64,000 nucleotides of DNA. Source: Pectobacterium parmentieri. GTDB lineage: Bacteria; Pseudomonadota; Gammaproteobacteria; Enterobacterales; Enterobacteriaceae. The stretch lies in contig NZ_CP015749.1 in assembly GCF_001742145.1 (NCBI RefSeq), positions 4,030,001 to 4,094,000 of the forward strand. Reading direction: 5' to 3'. The position numbers and the translations under genes were made by a program. The first letter of the stretch is position 1; each line of letters starts with the position of its first letter. Shown piece by piece: positions 9,354-19,942 of this stretch. Under the pieces are notes generated by a model. It saw only the letters and a list, made by a program, of their open reading frames with translations. It did no database searches and was not told the origin of the DNA.

Positions 9354-10250
9354 ATGCGTATCAATCCCCGCCAGGTTGAAGCCTTCCATAAAGTCATCCT
9401 CACCGGAGGCATCACCGCCGCCGCCAACATGATGTACATCACCCAGCCAGCCGTCAGCCGACTCATTAAGGACTTTGAAGACGCACTGAATCTGAAGCTG
9501 TTTGATAGAGACGGACGCGGCCTGATCCCACGCGCCGAGGCAATGAAGCTGTATCGGGAAGTTGAACGTCTTTATTTGGGGTTGGATCACATCGGGCTGA
9601 TTGCTGATGAGATTCGCCACGCCAGAGGCAGCATACTGCGTATCGCCGCGGTTCAGGCGCTCTCGTTTCTTTGTTCAGATCAGGTTCTCCCTACCTTACT
9701 CAAGAAATACCCCGATCTTTCTCTGTTTTTAGACATCGAAAGCAGCAGCCGCATTACGGACGCGATTGCTGAAAATCACTATGACGTTGGGTTTATTTTC
9801 GGCCAGCCGGGCATCAAAGGTCTGGAAGCCGAACCACTGGCGGACGCCAGTGCTGTCGCGGTGTTAGCGGTAGATCATCCCCTTGCTACGGCAGATGAAA
9901 TTACGCTGGCCGACCTGACCAACACCCGCGCTATTTTGCCCGGCAGAACCACGCCGCTACGGGCACAGATCGATATTTCCGCCAGAAAAGAGCAAATTTA
10001 TCTGCATAACCCTATCGAAACCTCGATGGTTAGCTGCTGCGTGCTGGCATCAAGAAACGTCGGCATCGGCGTAGTGGATTTTATTACCGCGCTGAACAGC
10101 CCTTCGCCCGTTATCGTTAAGCCGTTCAACCCCGATATAAAAATGGCGTATTGTGCGGTATATCCCCCTCAAATTCCTCGCAGCCAGGTAGTGAATCACA
10201 TCACCCAGGTGATGAAAGAAAAGCTAGCGGCGAGCCTGGATTTAAAATAA
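9354..10250 (+). CDS. LysR-family transcriptional regulator
   Basis: 298 residues from ATG 9354, which has AAGGTGA 6 bases upstream. An in-frame ATG at 9330 lacks a ribosome site. An N-terminal LysR helix-turn-helix (QVEAFHKVILTGGITAAANMMYITQPAVSR) is followed by a linker helix and a periplasmic-binding-like effector domain. The sequence resembles the LysR/NocR/OccR branch, whose members sense lysine or opines; that is a memory-based impression. Divergent from the binding-protein gene at 9211 across 142 bp, so it is the likely activator of the transporter and hydrolase cluster. Confidence 0.88.
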   Translation: MRINPRQVEAFHKVILTGGITAAANMMYITQPAVSRLIKDFEDALNLKLFDRDGRGLIPRAEAMKLYREVERLYLGLDHIGLIADEIRHARGSILRIAAVQALSFLCSDQVLPTLLKKYPDLSLFLDIESSSRITDAIAENHYDVGFIFGQPGIKGLEAEPLADASAVAVLAVDHPLATADEITLADLTNTRAILPGRTTPLRAQIDISARKEQIYLHNPIETSMVSCCVLASRNVGIGVVDFITALNSPSPVIVKPFNPDIKMAYCAVYPPQIPRSQVVNHITQVMKEKLAASLDLK

Positions 10251-10255
10251 TTATC

Positions 10256-10391
10256 CAGTGATTCGGGTGACTGACAAATCTGCCAGAGGCCAATTTTAAC
10301 GCTGCTTTCAGCGCTCCCAACGGGCGAAGCACATCTCAGTGTGCCGGGTAACACAGCCAACGCACACGTAACTTGAAGGATGATGGATATA
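10256..10391. repeat. Degenerate ERIC-like element with internal insertion
   Basis: The segment GTGATTCGGGTGACTGAC near 10258-10275 matches part of the right half of the ERIC at 55975-56101. The stretch from about 10352 to 10391 (CAGCCAACGCACACGTAACT followed by TGAAGGATGATGGATATA) matches its right terminus with several substitutions. Roughly 75 bp of unrelated sequence separate the two blocks, and the left half of the element is missing. It lies between the LysR gene and the convergent lipoprotein gene. Confidence 0.55.
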
Positions 10392-10491
10392 TATTTTTCC
10401 CATGCACGTTTGACATCATAATAAAGGCAAGAGTCTTCTCTTAAAGAATACAGCAACTTAAGAAAACCCTTGCCTTATCATTAAGTATTAA

Positions 10492-11385
10492 TTATTTACC
10501 CCAAACACCATATGTTTGTAAGTAACCAGAATGACGAATGAAGTCATCATATTTCTGGTGTTCTTCTTTTGAAAGAGTAGATGTATGCTTCGCATAGACA
10601 GTGACTAAATCAATGCTTAACTGGGTGATTTTTTTACTTATATCTTCATGAATACCCGCATCATCAGACTCTTTGAGTTGTTTTAATAACACAACGATAG
10701 CATCCGCTTTTTCTTGCATGTCAGCATGAAGGAATTTCACTGTAGGGATATCATAATTAAATGTCATATTAATTGAATCATTACCTTCATCCTTGGGTGA
10801 TACAGGCTTGAGATCCTCTTTATATATGGTTGATATGTAATCAATTAACTCTATTTTATCAAAGCACTTTGATTGAATATTACCATTTGAATTACGGTCA
10901 TGGGTTGTGATCGAATCAGGGAAGGGCTCGCCTAATTGATAGCTACACTTAAACATATTAGCATCAATTATAGTTGCATTCGCACTTCTGGCCGACATTT
11001 CTAATTCATGGCCATTTATCGTCACGTCATAGGTCGCAGGCTTAAATTTATTAGACTTCCCTTCAACCGCATAAGCTTCTGACAACGTATAATAGACATG
11101 GTTATCTGGATTGATAATCCCTCCATTATTATTATCAAAAACCATAAATGAAAAAACCTGACCTGCACTGTTTTCTAACTTATGCATGCCCGAAGAAATT
11201 TTAATATTACCTTTCCCTCCTGGTAATATTTCATGACTATCACCATCAACCTTAAATGTTATATTTTTAGTGGTTGGGTTACTGTAGTAAAACACTCCTT
11301 TATCACTTGTTAGATCTAAACTATCACAAGCAGAAACGGAAAGTGTGGCGATAAACATCAATCCAAGTTTGAATGTCGCTTTCAT
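10492..11385 (-). CDS. Uncharacterised lipoprotein
   Basis: A 297-residue protein of unknown function. The N-terminus MKATFKLGLMFIATLSVSAC is a lipoprotein signal with lipobox SVSAC, so Cys20 should be acylated and the protein exported to the envelope. The following 100 residues (GVFYYSNPTTKNITFKVDG and onward) look beta-rich, like an immunoglobulin-type or carbohydrate-binding fold. The C-terminal third is helical and charged. Its base composition is clearly more AT-rich than its neighbours, which suggests recent acquisition. No partner gene adjoins it. I do not recognise the family. Confidence 0.75.
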   Translation of the reverse strand: MKATFKLGLMFIATLSVSACDSLDLTSDKGVFYYSNPTTKNITFKVDGDSHEILPGGKGNIKISSGMHKLENSAGQVFSFMVFDNNNGGIINPDNHVYYTLSEAYAVEGKSNKFKPATYDVTINGHELEMSARSANATIIDANMFKCSYQLGEPFPDSITTHDRNSNGNIQSKCFDKIELIDYISTIYKEDLKPVSPKDEGNDSINMTFNYDIPTVKFLHADMQEKADAIVVLLKQLKESDDAGIHEDISKKITQLSIDLVTVYAKHTSTLSKEEHQKYDDFIRHSGYLQTYGVWGK

Positions 11386-11769
11386 GATATGATTCCCTAA
11401 TTAAAAAATATTATTTCCAATGATTACTACGCTAATACAATAAAAATTTTAACATATCAATCACAGCTATATATTCTGAATTAAGTAAAATCAGATGCCC
11501 AGTAGCCTATAATCTCTCTATAACAGATGATGAACACCTGCCTTTTGCAAAGACAAGCCGCGCCTTCGTTGAGAGACAAGATTCCCTTATTTAATCCCGA
11601 CACGCTCATAGCAAAAAGTCATTCGGATAGCGGTACACCTATCAAAAGCAAATTTGAATACAATTGGCCTGGCCCGCAGAAGGGATGCGTAAAACGCATT
11701 CAGCTTAATGTATGACGGATCTATAAAGCTACACCACGGCCTTATAGATCTTCCCATCAACGTTATCTA
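11386..11769. other. Intergenic region, no supported gene
   Basis: 384 bp between the lipoprotein and yidA. The left part is very AT-rich and must hold the lipoprotein promoter. A 62-codon frame at 11527-11715 has no ribosome site, no recognisable motif and atypical composition, so it is not annotated. Confidence 0.5.
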
Positions 11770-12655
<886 letters not shown>

Positions 12656-12681
12656 GGCAGGGTGACAGGCGTATTACACGC

Positions 12682-12712
<31 letters not shown>

Positions 12713-12740
12713 CTGTGACTAGTGTTTCCTATAATCGCCG

Positions 12741-14198
<1,458 letters not shown>

Positions 14199-14546
14199 TT
14201 AGTTCAGATTTACATGTTGTTTCAGGGTAGAGATTTCCCGATGCAGTTGAATCAGCTCCTCCACCAGTTCACGGCATAGCATCGCGTTCATCAGGTGATC
14301 TTGCGCGTGAACCAGAATCAGGTTGACCGGGATTTTTCCGCTGCCCTCATCGGCACCAATCAAAGCCGTCTGGATTCGATGGGCTTTGCGCGCCGCCACG
14401 GAAGCCGTGTTCAGCAGTTCCTCAGCCTTGTCCCAGTCGTATTTTCTGGCCGCGCTCAGCGCTTCCATCGAGCTGGAACGCGCCTCTCCCGCATAGATAA
14501 TCAGTTCCATCACTGTCGTTTCATCAAGAATGGTTTCATCGCGCAT
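14199..14546 (-). CDS. PTS lactose/cellobiose-family IIA component
   Basis: A 115-residue helical IIA protein of the lactose/N,N'-diacetylchitobiose family. The phosphorylated histidine is in LVHAQDHLMNAM (about His80, matching His89 of E. coli ChbA as recalled), and the trimer-core aspartate lies in the same motif. It overlaps the end of the IIC gene by 11 bases, so the two are coupled. It passes phosphate from HPr to the IIB protein at 15866-16171. Confidence 0.93.
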   Translation of the reverse strand: MRDETILDETTVMELIIYAGEARSSSMEALSAARKYDWDKAEELLNTASVAARKAHRIQTALIGADEGSGKIPVNLILVHAQDHLMNAMLCRELVEELIQLHREISTLKQHVNLN

Positions 14547-15849
14547 CGCTTACTGCCTCCTCTGCTGTACCTACTTCCTGTGCGATCAGCTGGCGTTCAT
14601 ACATTTTGAAGAAGGGGTAATAAATTAAGGACGACACGATAATCAGTACCCCCACCAGCACCACCGCACGCCAGTCCCACCCCGTAGACCAGGCTGCGCC
14701 AATCGGGCCCGGCGTTGTCCAGGGGGCGAGAGAAATCACGCGGTGCACTAAATCGGTTTTTAATGCGATATAGGCGATTGTGGCGTTCACCAACGGTGCC
14801 GTAATAAACGGGATAAACAGCAGCGGGTTCATTACGACGGGTGAACCAAAAATCACCGGTTCGTTGATATTGAACATACTCGGCACTACAGCCAGCTTGC
14901 CGATGGAGCGCAGGTGGGCAGAGCGGCTACGCAGATAGAGAAAAACCAGCCCCATGGTCGCCCCCGATCCTCCCACCGTAATGAAGAATTGCCAGAAGGG
15001 CTCAATGAAAATTTTGGTGATCGGTGCGCCTGCGTTAAACGCTTCCTGATTGATCCCTAAGTTGGTCAGCCAGAATGCCTGCAAAATCCCCGTCACAATC
15101 ACCGCGCCGTGGATCCCGGCAAACCACAGCAGGTGACAAAGCAGTACCGCGATCAGGATCGCGGGAAGCGAGTCGGATGCTGAGATAATCGGTGCAAAGA
15201 TCGCCATAATCGCCTGCGGTAACAGCATACCGAACTGGTTCTGCATAAACAGGCTAAGCGGGAAAAGCGTCAGGAAGATGGCAAGGATCGGGATCAGTAA
15301 ATCAAAAGACTGGCGGATTTTCGGCGGCACCTGCTCCGGCAGGCGAATACCAATATTCCGCTTCTGCAAAAAGTGCATCAGCTCCGTCGAGTAGATCGCC
15401 ACGATAATCGCGGTGAAAATCCCCTCACCGCCCAGCGATCCGACCGGCAAGCTCTTATCGACCTGCGGCGCGGCCACCACCATAAACGACATCAGCGCCA
15501 GACTGGCAGCCATAAAACCGTTCATTTTATAGCTCTGCGCCAGGTTATAAGCGATGGCGCTGGTGATATACACCGCCATAATGCCCATCGTCATATTGTA
15601 GGGCATCATGATCTGTTCGCCGTGGCGTTCCACCATTCCCAACCACCACTGCGCGAAAGCCCATTCACTCGTCGGGCTAAAAGGCGGATGGGCGAATAGC
15701 ATCATAAAAGAGCCGACAATTAAAAAGGGCATGGAGGCAATGAACCCATCCTTAATTGCCACAACATGACGCTGGCTGGAGAGTTTTGCTGCGATCGGGC
15801 TAATACGATTTTCGATAACGCTGAATAATGACTCGCTTAATTTACTCAT
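14536..15849 (-). CDS. PTS cellobiose/beta-glucoside IIC permease (CelB/ChbC-like)
   Basis: 437 residues from ATG 15849 (MSKLSESLFSVIENRISPIA), which has GGGAGG upstream. The protein carries about ten membrane helices and the family's VPSMFNINEPVIFGSPVVMNP motif near residue 330, which forms the substrate site in this PTS family. It imports and phosphorylates beta-glucosides with the separate IIA and IIB. The order IIB-IIC-IIA-hydrolase is that of cellobiose or diacetylchitobiose operons. The family-1 phosphoglucosidase argues for cellobiose or plant aryl-glucosides. Confidence 0.92.
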   Translation of the reverse strand: MSKLSESLFSVIENRISPIAAKLSSQRHVVAIKDGFIASMPFLIVGSFMMLFAHPPFSPTSEWAFAQWWLGMVERHGEQIMMPYNMTMGIMAVYITSAIAYNLAQSYKMNGFMAASLALMSFMVVAAPQVDKSLPVGSLGGEGIFTAIIVAIYSTELMHFLQKRNIGIRLPEQVPPKIRQSFDLLIPILAIFLTLFPLSLFMQNQFGMLLPQAIMAIFAPIISASDSLPAILIAVLLCHLLWFAGIHGAVIVTGILQAFWLTNLGINQEAFNAGAPITKIFIEPFWQFFITVGGSGATMGLVFLYLRSRSAHLRSIGKLAVVPSMFNINEPVIFGSPVVMNPLLFIPFITAPLVNATIAYIALKTDLVHRVISLAPWTTPGPIGAAWSTGWDWRAVVLVGVLIIVSSLIYYPFFKMYERQLIAQEVGTAEEAVSDAR

Positions 15850-15865
15850 TATTCCTCCCGCTATG

Positions 15866-16171
15866 CTATGCAATCATCGCCAAGGCATCGTTGAGGACTT
15901 TTTCCCCATTCATCATGCCGTAATCAACCATATTAATGACCGCGATTGGCTTCGCTTTTTCATCGGCTATCGCTTTGAATTCAGGCAATTTATATTTGAT
16001 TTGAGGCCCTAAAAGGCAGCAATCATACTCATCAATTAATTCATTAAACTCTTCAAAACCCACGGCTTTTATCTCAACAGCGATCGCTTTTTGCTCAGCA
16101 ATCTTTTCCATTCGCTGTACCAGCATGCTGGTAGACATTCCTGCTGCGCAACAGAGTAAAATCTTATTCAT
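15866..16171 (-). CDS. PTS lactose/cellobiose-family IIB component
   Basis: 101 residues from ATG 16171, with GAGGTG 4 bases upstream. A GTG at 16183 is less likely. The phosphocysteine loop is LCCAAGMSTSM, with the catalytic Cys at position 8 by comparison with Cys10 of ChbB. A YDCCLLGPQIKYKL strand-loop follows, as in other IIB proteins of the family. First gene of the operon, so the promoter and the AscG-type operator at 16224 govern all four genes. Confidence 0.92.
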   Translation of the reverse strand: MNKILLCCAAGMSTSMLVQRMEKIAEQKAIAVEIKAVGFEEFNELIDEYDCCLLGPQIKYKLPEFKAIADEKAKPIAVINMVDYGMMNGEKVLNDALAMIA

Positions 16172-16223
16172 ACTGCACCTCACCGTCTGTTTTTTTATTA
16201 TTCAAGCAATACATAAAATAATA

Positions 16224-16237
16224 TGCAACCGGTTTCA
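16224..16237. promoter_or_regulatory. AscG-like operator
   Basis: TGCAACCGGTTTCA differs by one base from TGAAACCGGTTTCA, the operator I recall for E. coli AscG. It lies 53 bp upstream of the IIB start and about 148 bp upstream of the divergent ascG-like gene, well placed to repress the PTS operon. Confidence 0.7.
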
Positions 16238-16384
16238 TATTGTTTTTACTATTCTTTGAAGGCGATCATAAATAGCGCAACCGGGGCGTATTTTTATCCC
16301 TATACTCGCCATTGATGATAAAAACGGAGTATTTTTCCCTATAATGATGAGATAAAGCGGTGCAAAAGGAGAACGGAAAGTACG

Positions 16385-17398
16385 ATGGTAACCATGCTCG
16401 ATGTCGCAAAAAAAGCCGGTGTATCCAAAGCCACCGTATCACGCGTGCTGACAGGGAATAACTATGTCAGTAAAACTACGCGGGATCGGGTATTCCAGGC
16501 CATTGAAGAGATTGGTTATCGGCCCAACCTACTGGCCCGCCAGCTCGCTACGAGCAAATCGCAAATCATTGGTTTGGTTGTAACCAACACACTGTACAGC
16601 GGCCCCTACTTCAGCGAATTACTGTTCCAAACGGCAACCATGACGGAAAAATACGGCCGTCAACTCATCATGGCGGATGGCAAACACAGCGCTGAAGAAG
16701 AGCGGGAAGCGATCCAATTCTTGCTCGATTTACGCTGCGATGCCGTTATTATCTACCCGCGCTTTCTGTCTATCGATGCGCTGGAAAGCATTATCGAACA
16801 GCATGAACAGCCGATCATGGTCGTGAACCGTACACTGCATCAGCACAGTGATAACGGTATCTGCACCAATCACCAGCAACACAGCCATGATGCCGTCAAT
16901 TACCTGATTGCACAGGGTCACCGTGATATCGCGTTTATCTGCGGATCATCAAACTCCCCCACCGGTACAAGCAGGCTGGCGGGCTATCGACAAGCGTTAG
17001 TGGACAACGGGATTCCCTGTGATGACAGGCTGGTGGCACCAGGCGACTGGACCCATGATAGCGGTTATGCGGCGGCAAAAGCGCTGCTTCAACGAACTGC
17101 CGCCTTCAGCGCACTGGTTGCCAGCAATGACGACATGGCGATTGGCGCGGCGAAAGCACTACGTGAACATGGCCTCGCGATTCCGCAGGATGTTTCACTG
17201 CTGGGGTTCGACGATTTACCGATGGCATCATGGTTCCATCCGGCACTGACTACCGTGCATGTGCCCGTCGCCGAGATGATCAACTACACCCTTGAGAAAC
17301 TGCTGTGTCGGTTAGAGGGGGAAACCGTCGTACCTGCACCAGCCTTCAAAGGCACATTAATCATCCGCGATTCCGTTCGCAAAGGTCCAGCAGCCTAA
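16385..17398 (+). CDS. ascG: LacI-family repressor, AscG-like
   Basis: 337 residues. The N-terminal LacI helix-turn-helix reads MLDVAKKAGVSKATVSRVLTGNNYVS, and a hinge helix (RPNLLARQLAT) follows. The core is close to E. coli AscG as recalled, with shared stretches such as LGLVVTNTLY, RQLIMADGKHSAEEEREAIQ, LDLRCDA and FSALVASNDDMAIGA. AscG represses asc beta-glucoside genes and responds to arbutin, salicin or cellobiose. Here it is divergent from a cellobiose-type PTS rather than the AscF type, so the regulator seems conserved while the transporter differs. An AscG-like site lies in the intergenic region. Confidence 0.85.
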   Translation: MVTMLDVAKKAGVSKATVSRVLTGNNYVSKTTRDRVFQAIEEIGYRPNLLARQLATSKSQIIGLVVTNTLYSGPYFSELLFQTATMTEKYGRQLIMADGKHSAEEEREAIQFLLDLRCDAVIIYPRFLSIDALESIIEQHEQPIMVVNRTLHQHSDNGICTNHQQHSHDAVNYLIAQGHRDIAFICGSSNSPTGTSRLAGYRQALVDNGIPCDDRLVAPGDWTHDSGYAAAKALLQRTAAFSALVASNDDMAIGAAKALREHGLAIPQDVSLLGFDDLPMASWFHPALTTVHVPVAEMINYTLEKLLCRLEGETVVPAPAFKGTLIIRDSVRKGPAA

Positions 17399-17412
17399 CC
17401 CCTCGCTTATGC

Positions 17413-17442
17413 AGCGTGGCGTAATCAGCCCTACACCACGCT
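17413..17442 (+). terminator. Possible terminator of the ascG-like gene
   Basis: AGCGTGG (from 17413) pairs with CCACGCT (to 17442), extended by GTA/TAC across a one-base bulge, 15 bp past the stop codon. There is only a weak T-rich tail (ACTTTATGACGTTTT), so efficiency is uncertain. Confidence 0.4.
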
Positions 17443-17468
17443 ACTTTATGACGTTTTCGTGACTCCCC

Positions 17469-17495
17469 TAAAGAGATGTTGTTTCCCGCCGATAA
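17469..17495 (+). promoter_or_regulatory. Sigma-28 (FliA) promoter of the chemoreceptor gene
   Basis: TAAAGAGA, an 11-base spacer and GCCGATAA match the flagellar sigma-28 consensus TAAAGTTT-N11-GCCGATAA: the -10 element is perfect and the -35 element matches at TAAAG. It lies about 220-245 bp upstream of the chemoreceptor start. This ties expression of the receptor to flagellar class 3 genes. Confidence 0.8.
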
Positions 17496-17601
17496 TTTAT
17501 TTGTGATTTACATCACAAAAAATGACGGGTTACGCAAGGGAATGACTATAAAACAGACAGGAAGACAATCGATTGATTTTTTTATTAAAAAATCACCTAT
17601 G

Positions 17602-17682
17602 TACCCCTAAATAATTCGGGTTGCAGGACAAAACGTTAGCGTTTTGAACGATGCACATGCAGCTTGAAGTATGACGGGTATC
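17602..17682. repeat. Short ERIC-like element (internally deleted)
   Basis: The left end TACCCCTAAATAATTCGGGT and the right end, ending GCAGCTTGAAGTATGACGGG before TAT, match the termini of the full ERIC at 55975-56101. The central part is replaced by a short AAAACGTTAGCGTTTT palindrome, making about 80 bp instead of 127. It sits in the untranslated leader of the chemoreceptor, between its sigma-28 promoter and start codon. Confidence 0.75.
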
Positions 17683-17712
17683 AGCGCTTATATCTCAGGG
17701 GATATTACGCAT

Positions 17713-19716
17713 ATGTCTACAACACGGTTACCGGTTCACCACAGCAATCTACCCATTCATTCTTCACCAACCGCGCCAAAAAAAAAGCTCAGTACACGTA
17801 CATTGATGTTACTCGCTGGCGTCACCACTATCGCACTCGGTTTTATTCTCACTATCGGTCTGTTGATCTGGCAATCCGGCCAGCAGCAAAAAACCATCGC
17901 CCAGCAGTATCTTGAACAAACCGCGTATACCAACAGCTATCTTATTCAGCAAAAGCTGGATGTCGCACTCCATGCAGCACGTAATCTGGTGCAGAGCGTT
18001 GTCAGCCTGCAAGAAGCAGGTAACGCCGATCGGAAAACTGCAGAGATGCTGCTGAAGAATGCATTGAAGAGTCACCCCGATTTTCTTTCCATGTCGCTGG
18101 CATGGGAGCCTGATGCGTTTGACGGCAAAGATCGGGAATACGCGAGCCAACCCGACCAAGACCCGCAAGGCCGCTTCGTCCGCTATGTTGACCGCGATAC
18201 CGCTGGCAATGTTGCGCTGCATAATTTGGTGGATTATGAAACACCCGGCAGCGGCGATTACTACCTACTGCCGAAGAAACGCCAAAAAGAAGTAATTCTG
18301 GAACCGTATAGCTACCCTTACAACGGTGTCGATGTACTGCTGACTTCCATTGCCGTGCCCATCATCATCAACAATAAGTTCTATGGTTCCGTCACTGCGG
18401 ATTTTTCACTGGATACGCTGCAACAGCTCACCAACCGCATCAAGCCCTATCAGGGCACGGGCTACGCGCAGTTACTGTCCCATACTGGTGCCTATATTTC
18501 TCATCCCGACAAAGCGCGGGTAACTAAAAAAATTGAAAACGACGCGACGCTGCTTGAGCATGTCACCACCGGTCAGCCTTATCAGATCGAACGTGACAAC
18601 GCCGTGCTGAACACGCCCGCGTTTACCGTGTATGTGCCAGTCAATATTGGCAATACCGGTACGCCCTGGATGCTCGGCCTATCCGCCCCCGTCAACGTGG
18701 TGATGGCGGAAACCGCACAGCAGCGCAACATGGCGCTACTGCTTATGGTACTGAGTATCGTGGTGGTTTCCGGTGTGTTGGGCATCATCTTTAACCGCAA
18801 AGTCGCCCGCCCTATCGGTGGCGAGCCTGCTCAGGCAGCCCAAATCGCGCTGTCCGTCGCGCAGGGAAATTTAACGCAGATCATCCCTGTACAGCCGAGG
18901 GACGACAGCAGTATTTTCTACGCCATGAACGCCATGCAGACGCAGTTGAGAGATATCGCCGAGCAGTTGATTAACACCAGCGAATCCGTCAGCCACGGTG
19001 CGACAGAGATTGCGGCAGGCAATATCGATCTAGCGTCTCGTACCGAGCAACAGGCTGCGGCGCTGGAAGAAACCGCCGCCAGCATGGAACAGATTACGGC
19101 AACGGTGAAACAGAACGCGGATAACGCCCATAACGCGACAACACTGGCGCAGAATGCCGCGCACATCGCTCAGAAAGGCGACAAGATAGTTGGTCAGGTT
19201 GTCCACATCATGAGTGAGATCGACGACAGCTCGAAGAAGATTGCCGACATTACCAGCATCATCAGCAGCATCGCGTTCCAGACCAATATTCTGGCACTCA
19301 ACGCAGCGGTAGAAGCCGCCAGAGCGGGCGAACAAGGGCGCGGCTTTGCGGTTGTTGCCAACGAGGTGCGTAATCTCGCACAGCGTAGCGCCAGTGCCGT
19401 AAAAGATATCACCGCGCTGATTACAGAGTCCGCCAGCCGTGTCGACAACGGCGTCACGCTGGTTCAGAGTGCAGGCTCAACCATGCAGGACATGCTGCAT
19501 GCCGTCACCTCGGTAAAAGACATCATGGATGAGATCGTCTCCGCATCGGATGAACAATCGCGCGGTATCAGTCAGGTCACGCAGGCGGTTCACGAGATGG
19601 ACGGCGTCACCCAGCAAAACGCGGCATTGGTGCAGGAAGCGACTGCCGCTGCCGCGTCGCTGGAAGAGCAGGCCAGACAGCTCGCGCAGACGGTACTGGT
19701 ATTCAAGCTGTCTTGA
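17713..19716 (+). CDS. Methyl-accepting chemotaxis protein with Cache-type periplasmic sensor
   Basis: 667 residues from ATG 17713 ([10 protein letters not shown]). The longer reading from 17671 begins inside the ERIC repeat and is less likely. Order of parts: a cytoplasmic tail, TM1 near residues 35-58, a dCache-like periplasmic domain to about 325 ([25 protein letters not shown]), TM2, HAMP ([11 protein letters not shown]), then the signalling domain with hairpin tip [21 protein letters not shown]. There is no C-terminal NWETF-type pentapeptide, so adaptation enzymes must be recruited otherwise. dCache receptors commonly bind amino acids or organic acids; the ligand is not predictable. Confidence 0.93.
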   Translation: MSTTRLPVHHSNLPIHSSPTAPKKKLSTRTLMLLAGVTTIALGFILTIGLLIWQSGQQQKTIAQQYLEQTAYTNSYLIQQKLDVALHAARNLVQSVVSLQEAGNADRKTAEMLLKNALKSHPDFLSMSLAWEPDAFDGKDREYASQPDQDPQGRFVRYVDRDTAGNVALHNLVDYETPGSGDYYLLPKKRQKEVILEPYSYPYNGVDVLLTSIAVPIIINNKFYGSVTADFSLDTLQQLTNRIKPYQGTGYAQLLSHTGAYISHPDKARVTKKIENDATLLEHVTTGQPYQIERDNAVLNTPAFTVYVPVNIGNTGTPWMLGLSAPVNVVMAETAQQRNMALLLMVLSIVVVSGVLGIIFNRKVARPIGGEPAQAAQIALSVAQGNLTQIIPVQPRDDSSIFYAMNAMQTQLRDIAEQLINTSESVSHGATEIAAGNIDLASRTEQQAAALEETAASMEQITATVKQNADNAHNATTLAQNAAHIAQKGDKIVGQVVHIMSEIDDSSKKIADITSIISSIAFQTNILALNAAVEAARAGEQGRGFAVVANEVRNLAQRSASAVKDITALITESASRVDNGVTLVQSAGSTMQDMLHAVTSVKDIMDEIVSASDEQSRGISQVTQAVHEMDGVTQQNAALVQEATAAAASLEEQARQLAQTVLVFKLS

Positions 19717-19742
19717 TCAACGTATTTCACAACCGATAGTCC

Positions 19743-19768
19743 CTCACAGGCTGGCAACAGCCTGTGAG
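19743..19768 (+). terminator. Terminator of the chemoreceptor gene
   Basis: CTCACAGGCTG and CAGCCTGTGAG form a perfect 11-bp stem with a GCAA tetraloop, 26 bp beyond the stop codon. The T tract is short (TTATT). Confidence 0.7.
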
Positions 19769-19942
19769 TTATTCCCAGCGCGGGCAGCAATCCTCGAATG
19801 AATGTGACGTTGGCTTCAGTTAGACATGAATGAAACCAGTAGTATGCTAACCTTATGATCCCTTTGTCTGTGAGTGACGGCCTGTTCCTGCGCCAGTTCC
19901 CACGATAATAAAATCTACAGACCCGTAAGCTGCAAAGATAAT

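Noticed and set aside
10196..10456. 86-codon minus-strand frame overlapping the end of the LysR gene
   Set aside because: It runs through the ERIC-like remnant and antisense to lysR, has no ribosome site and no recognisable motif.
11527..11715. 62-codon plus-strand frame between the lipoprotein and yidA
   Set aside because: No ribosome site, no domain, composition like non-coding DNA.
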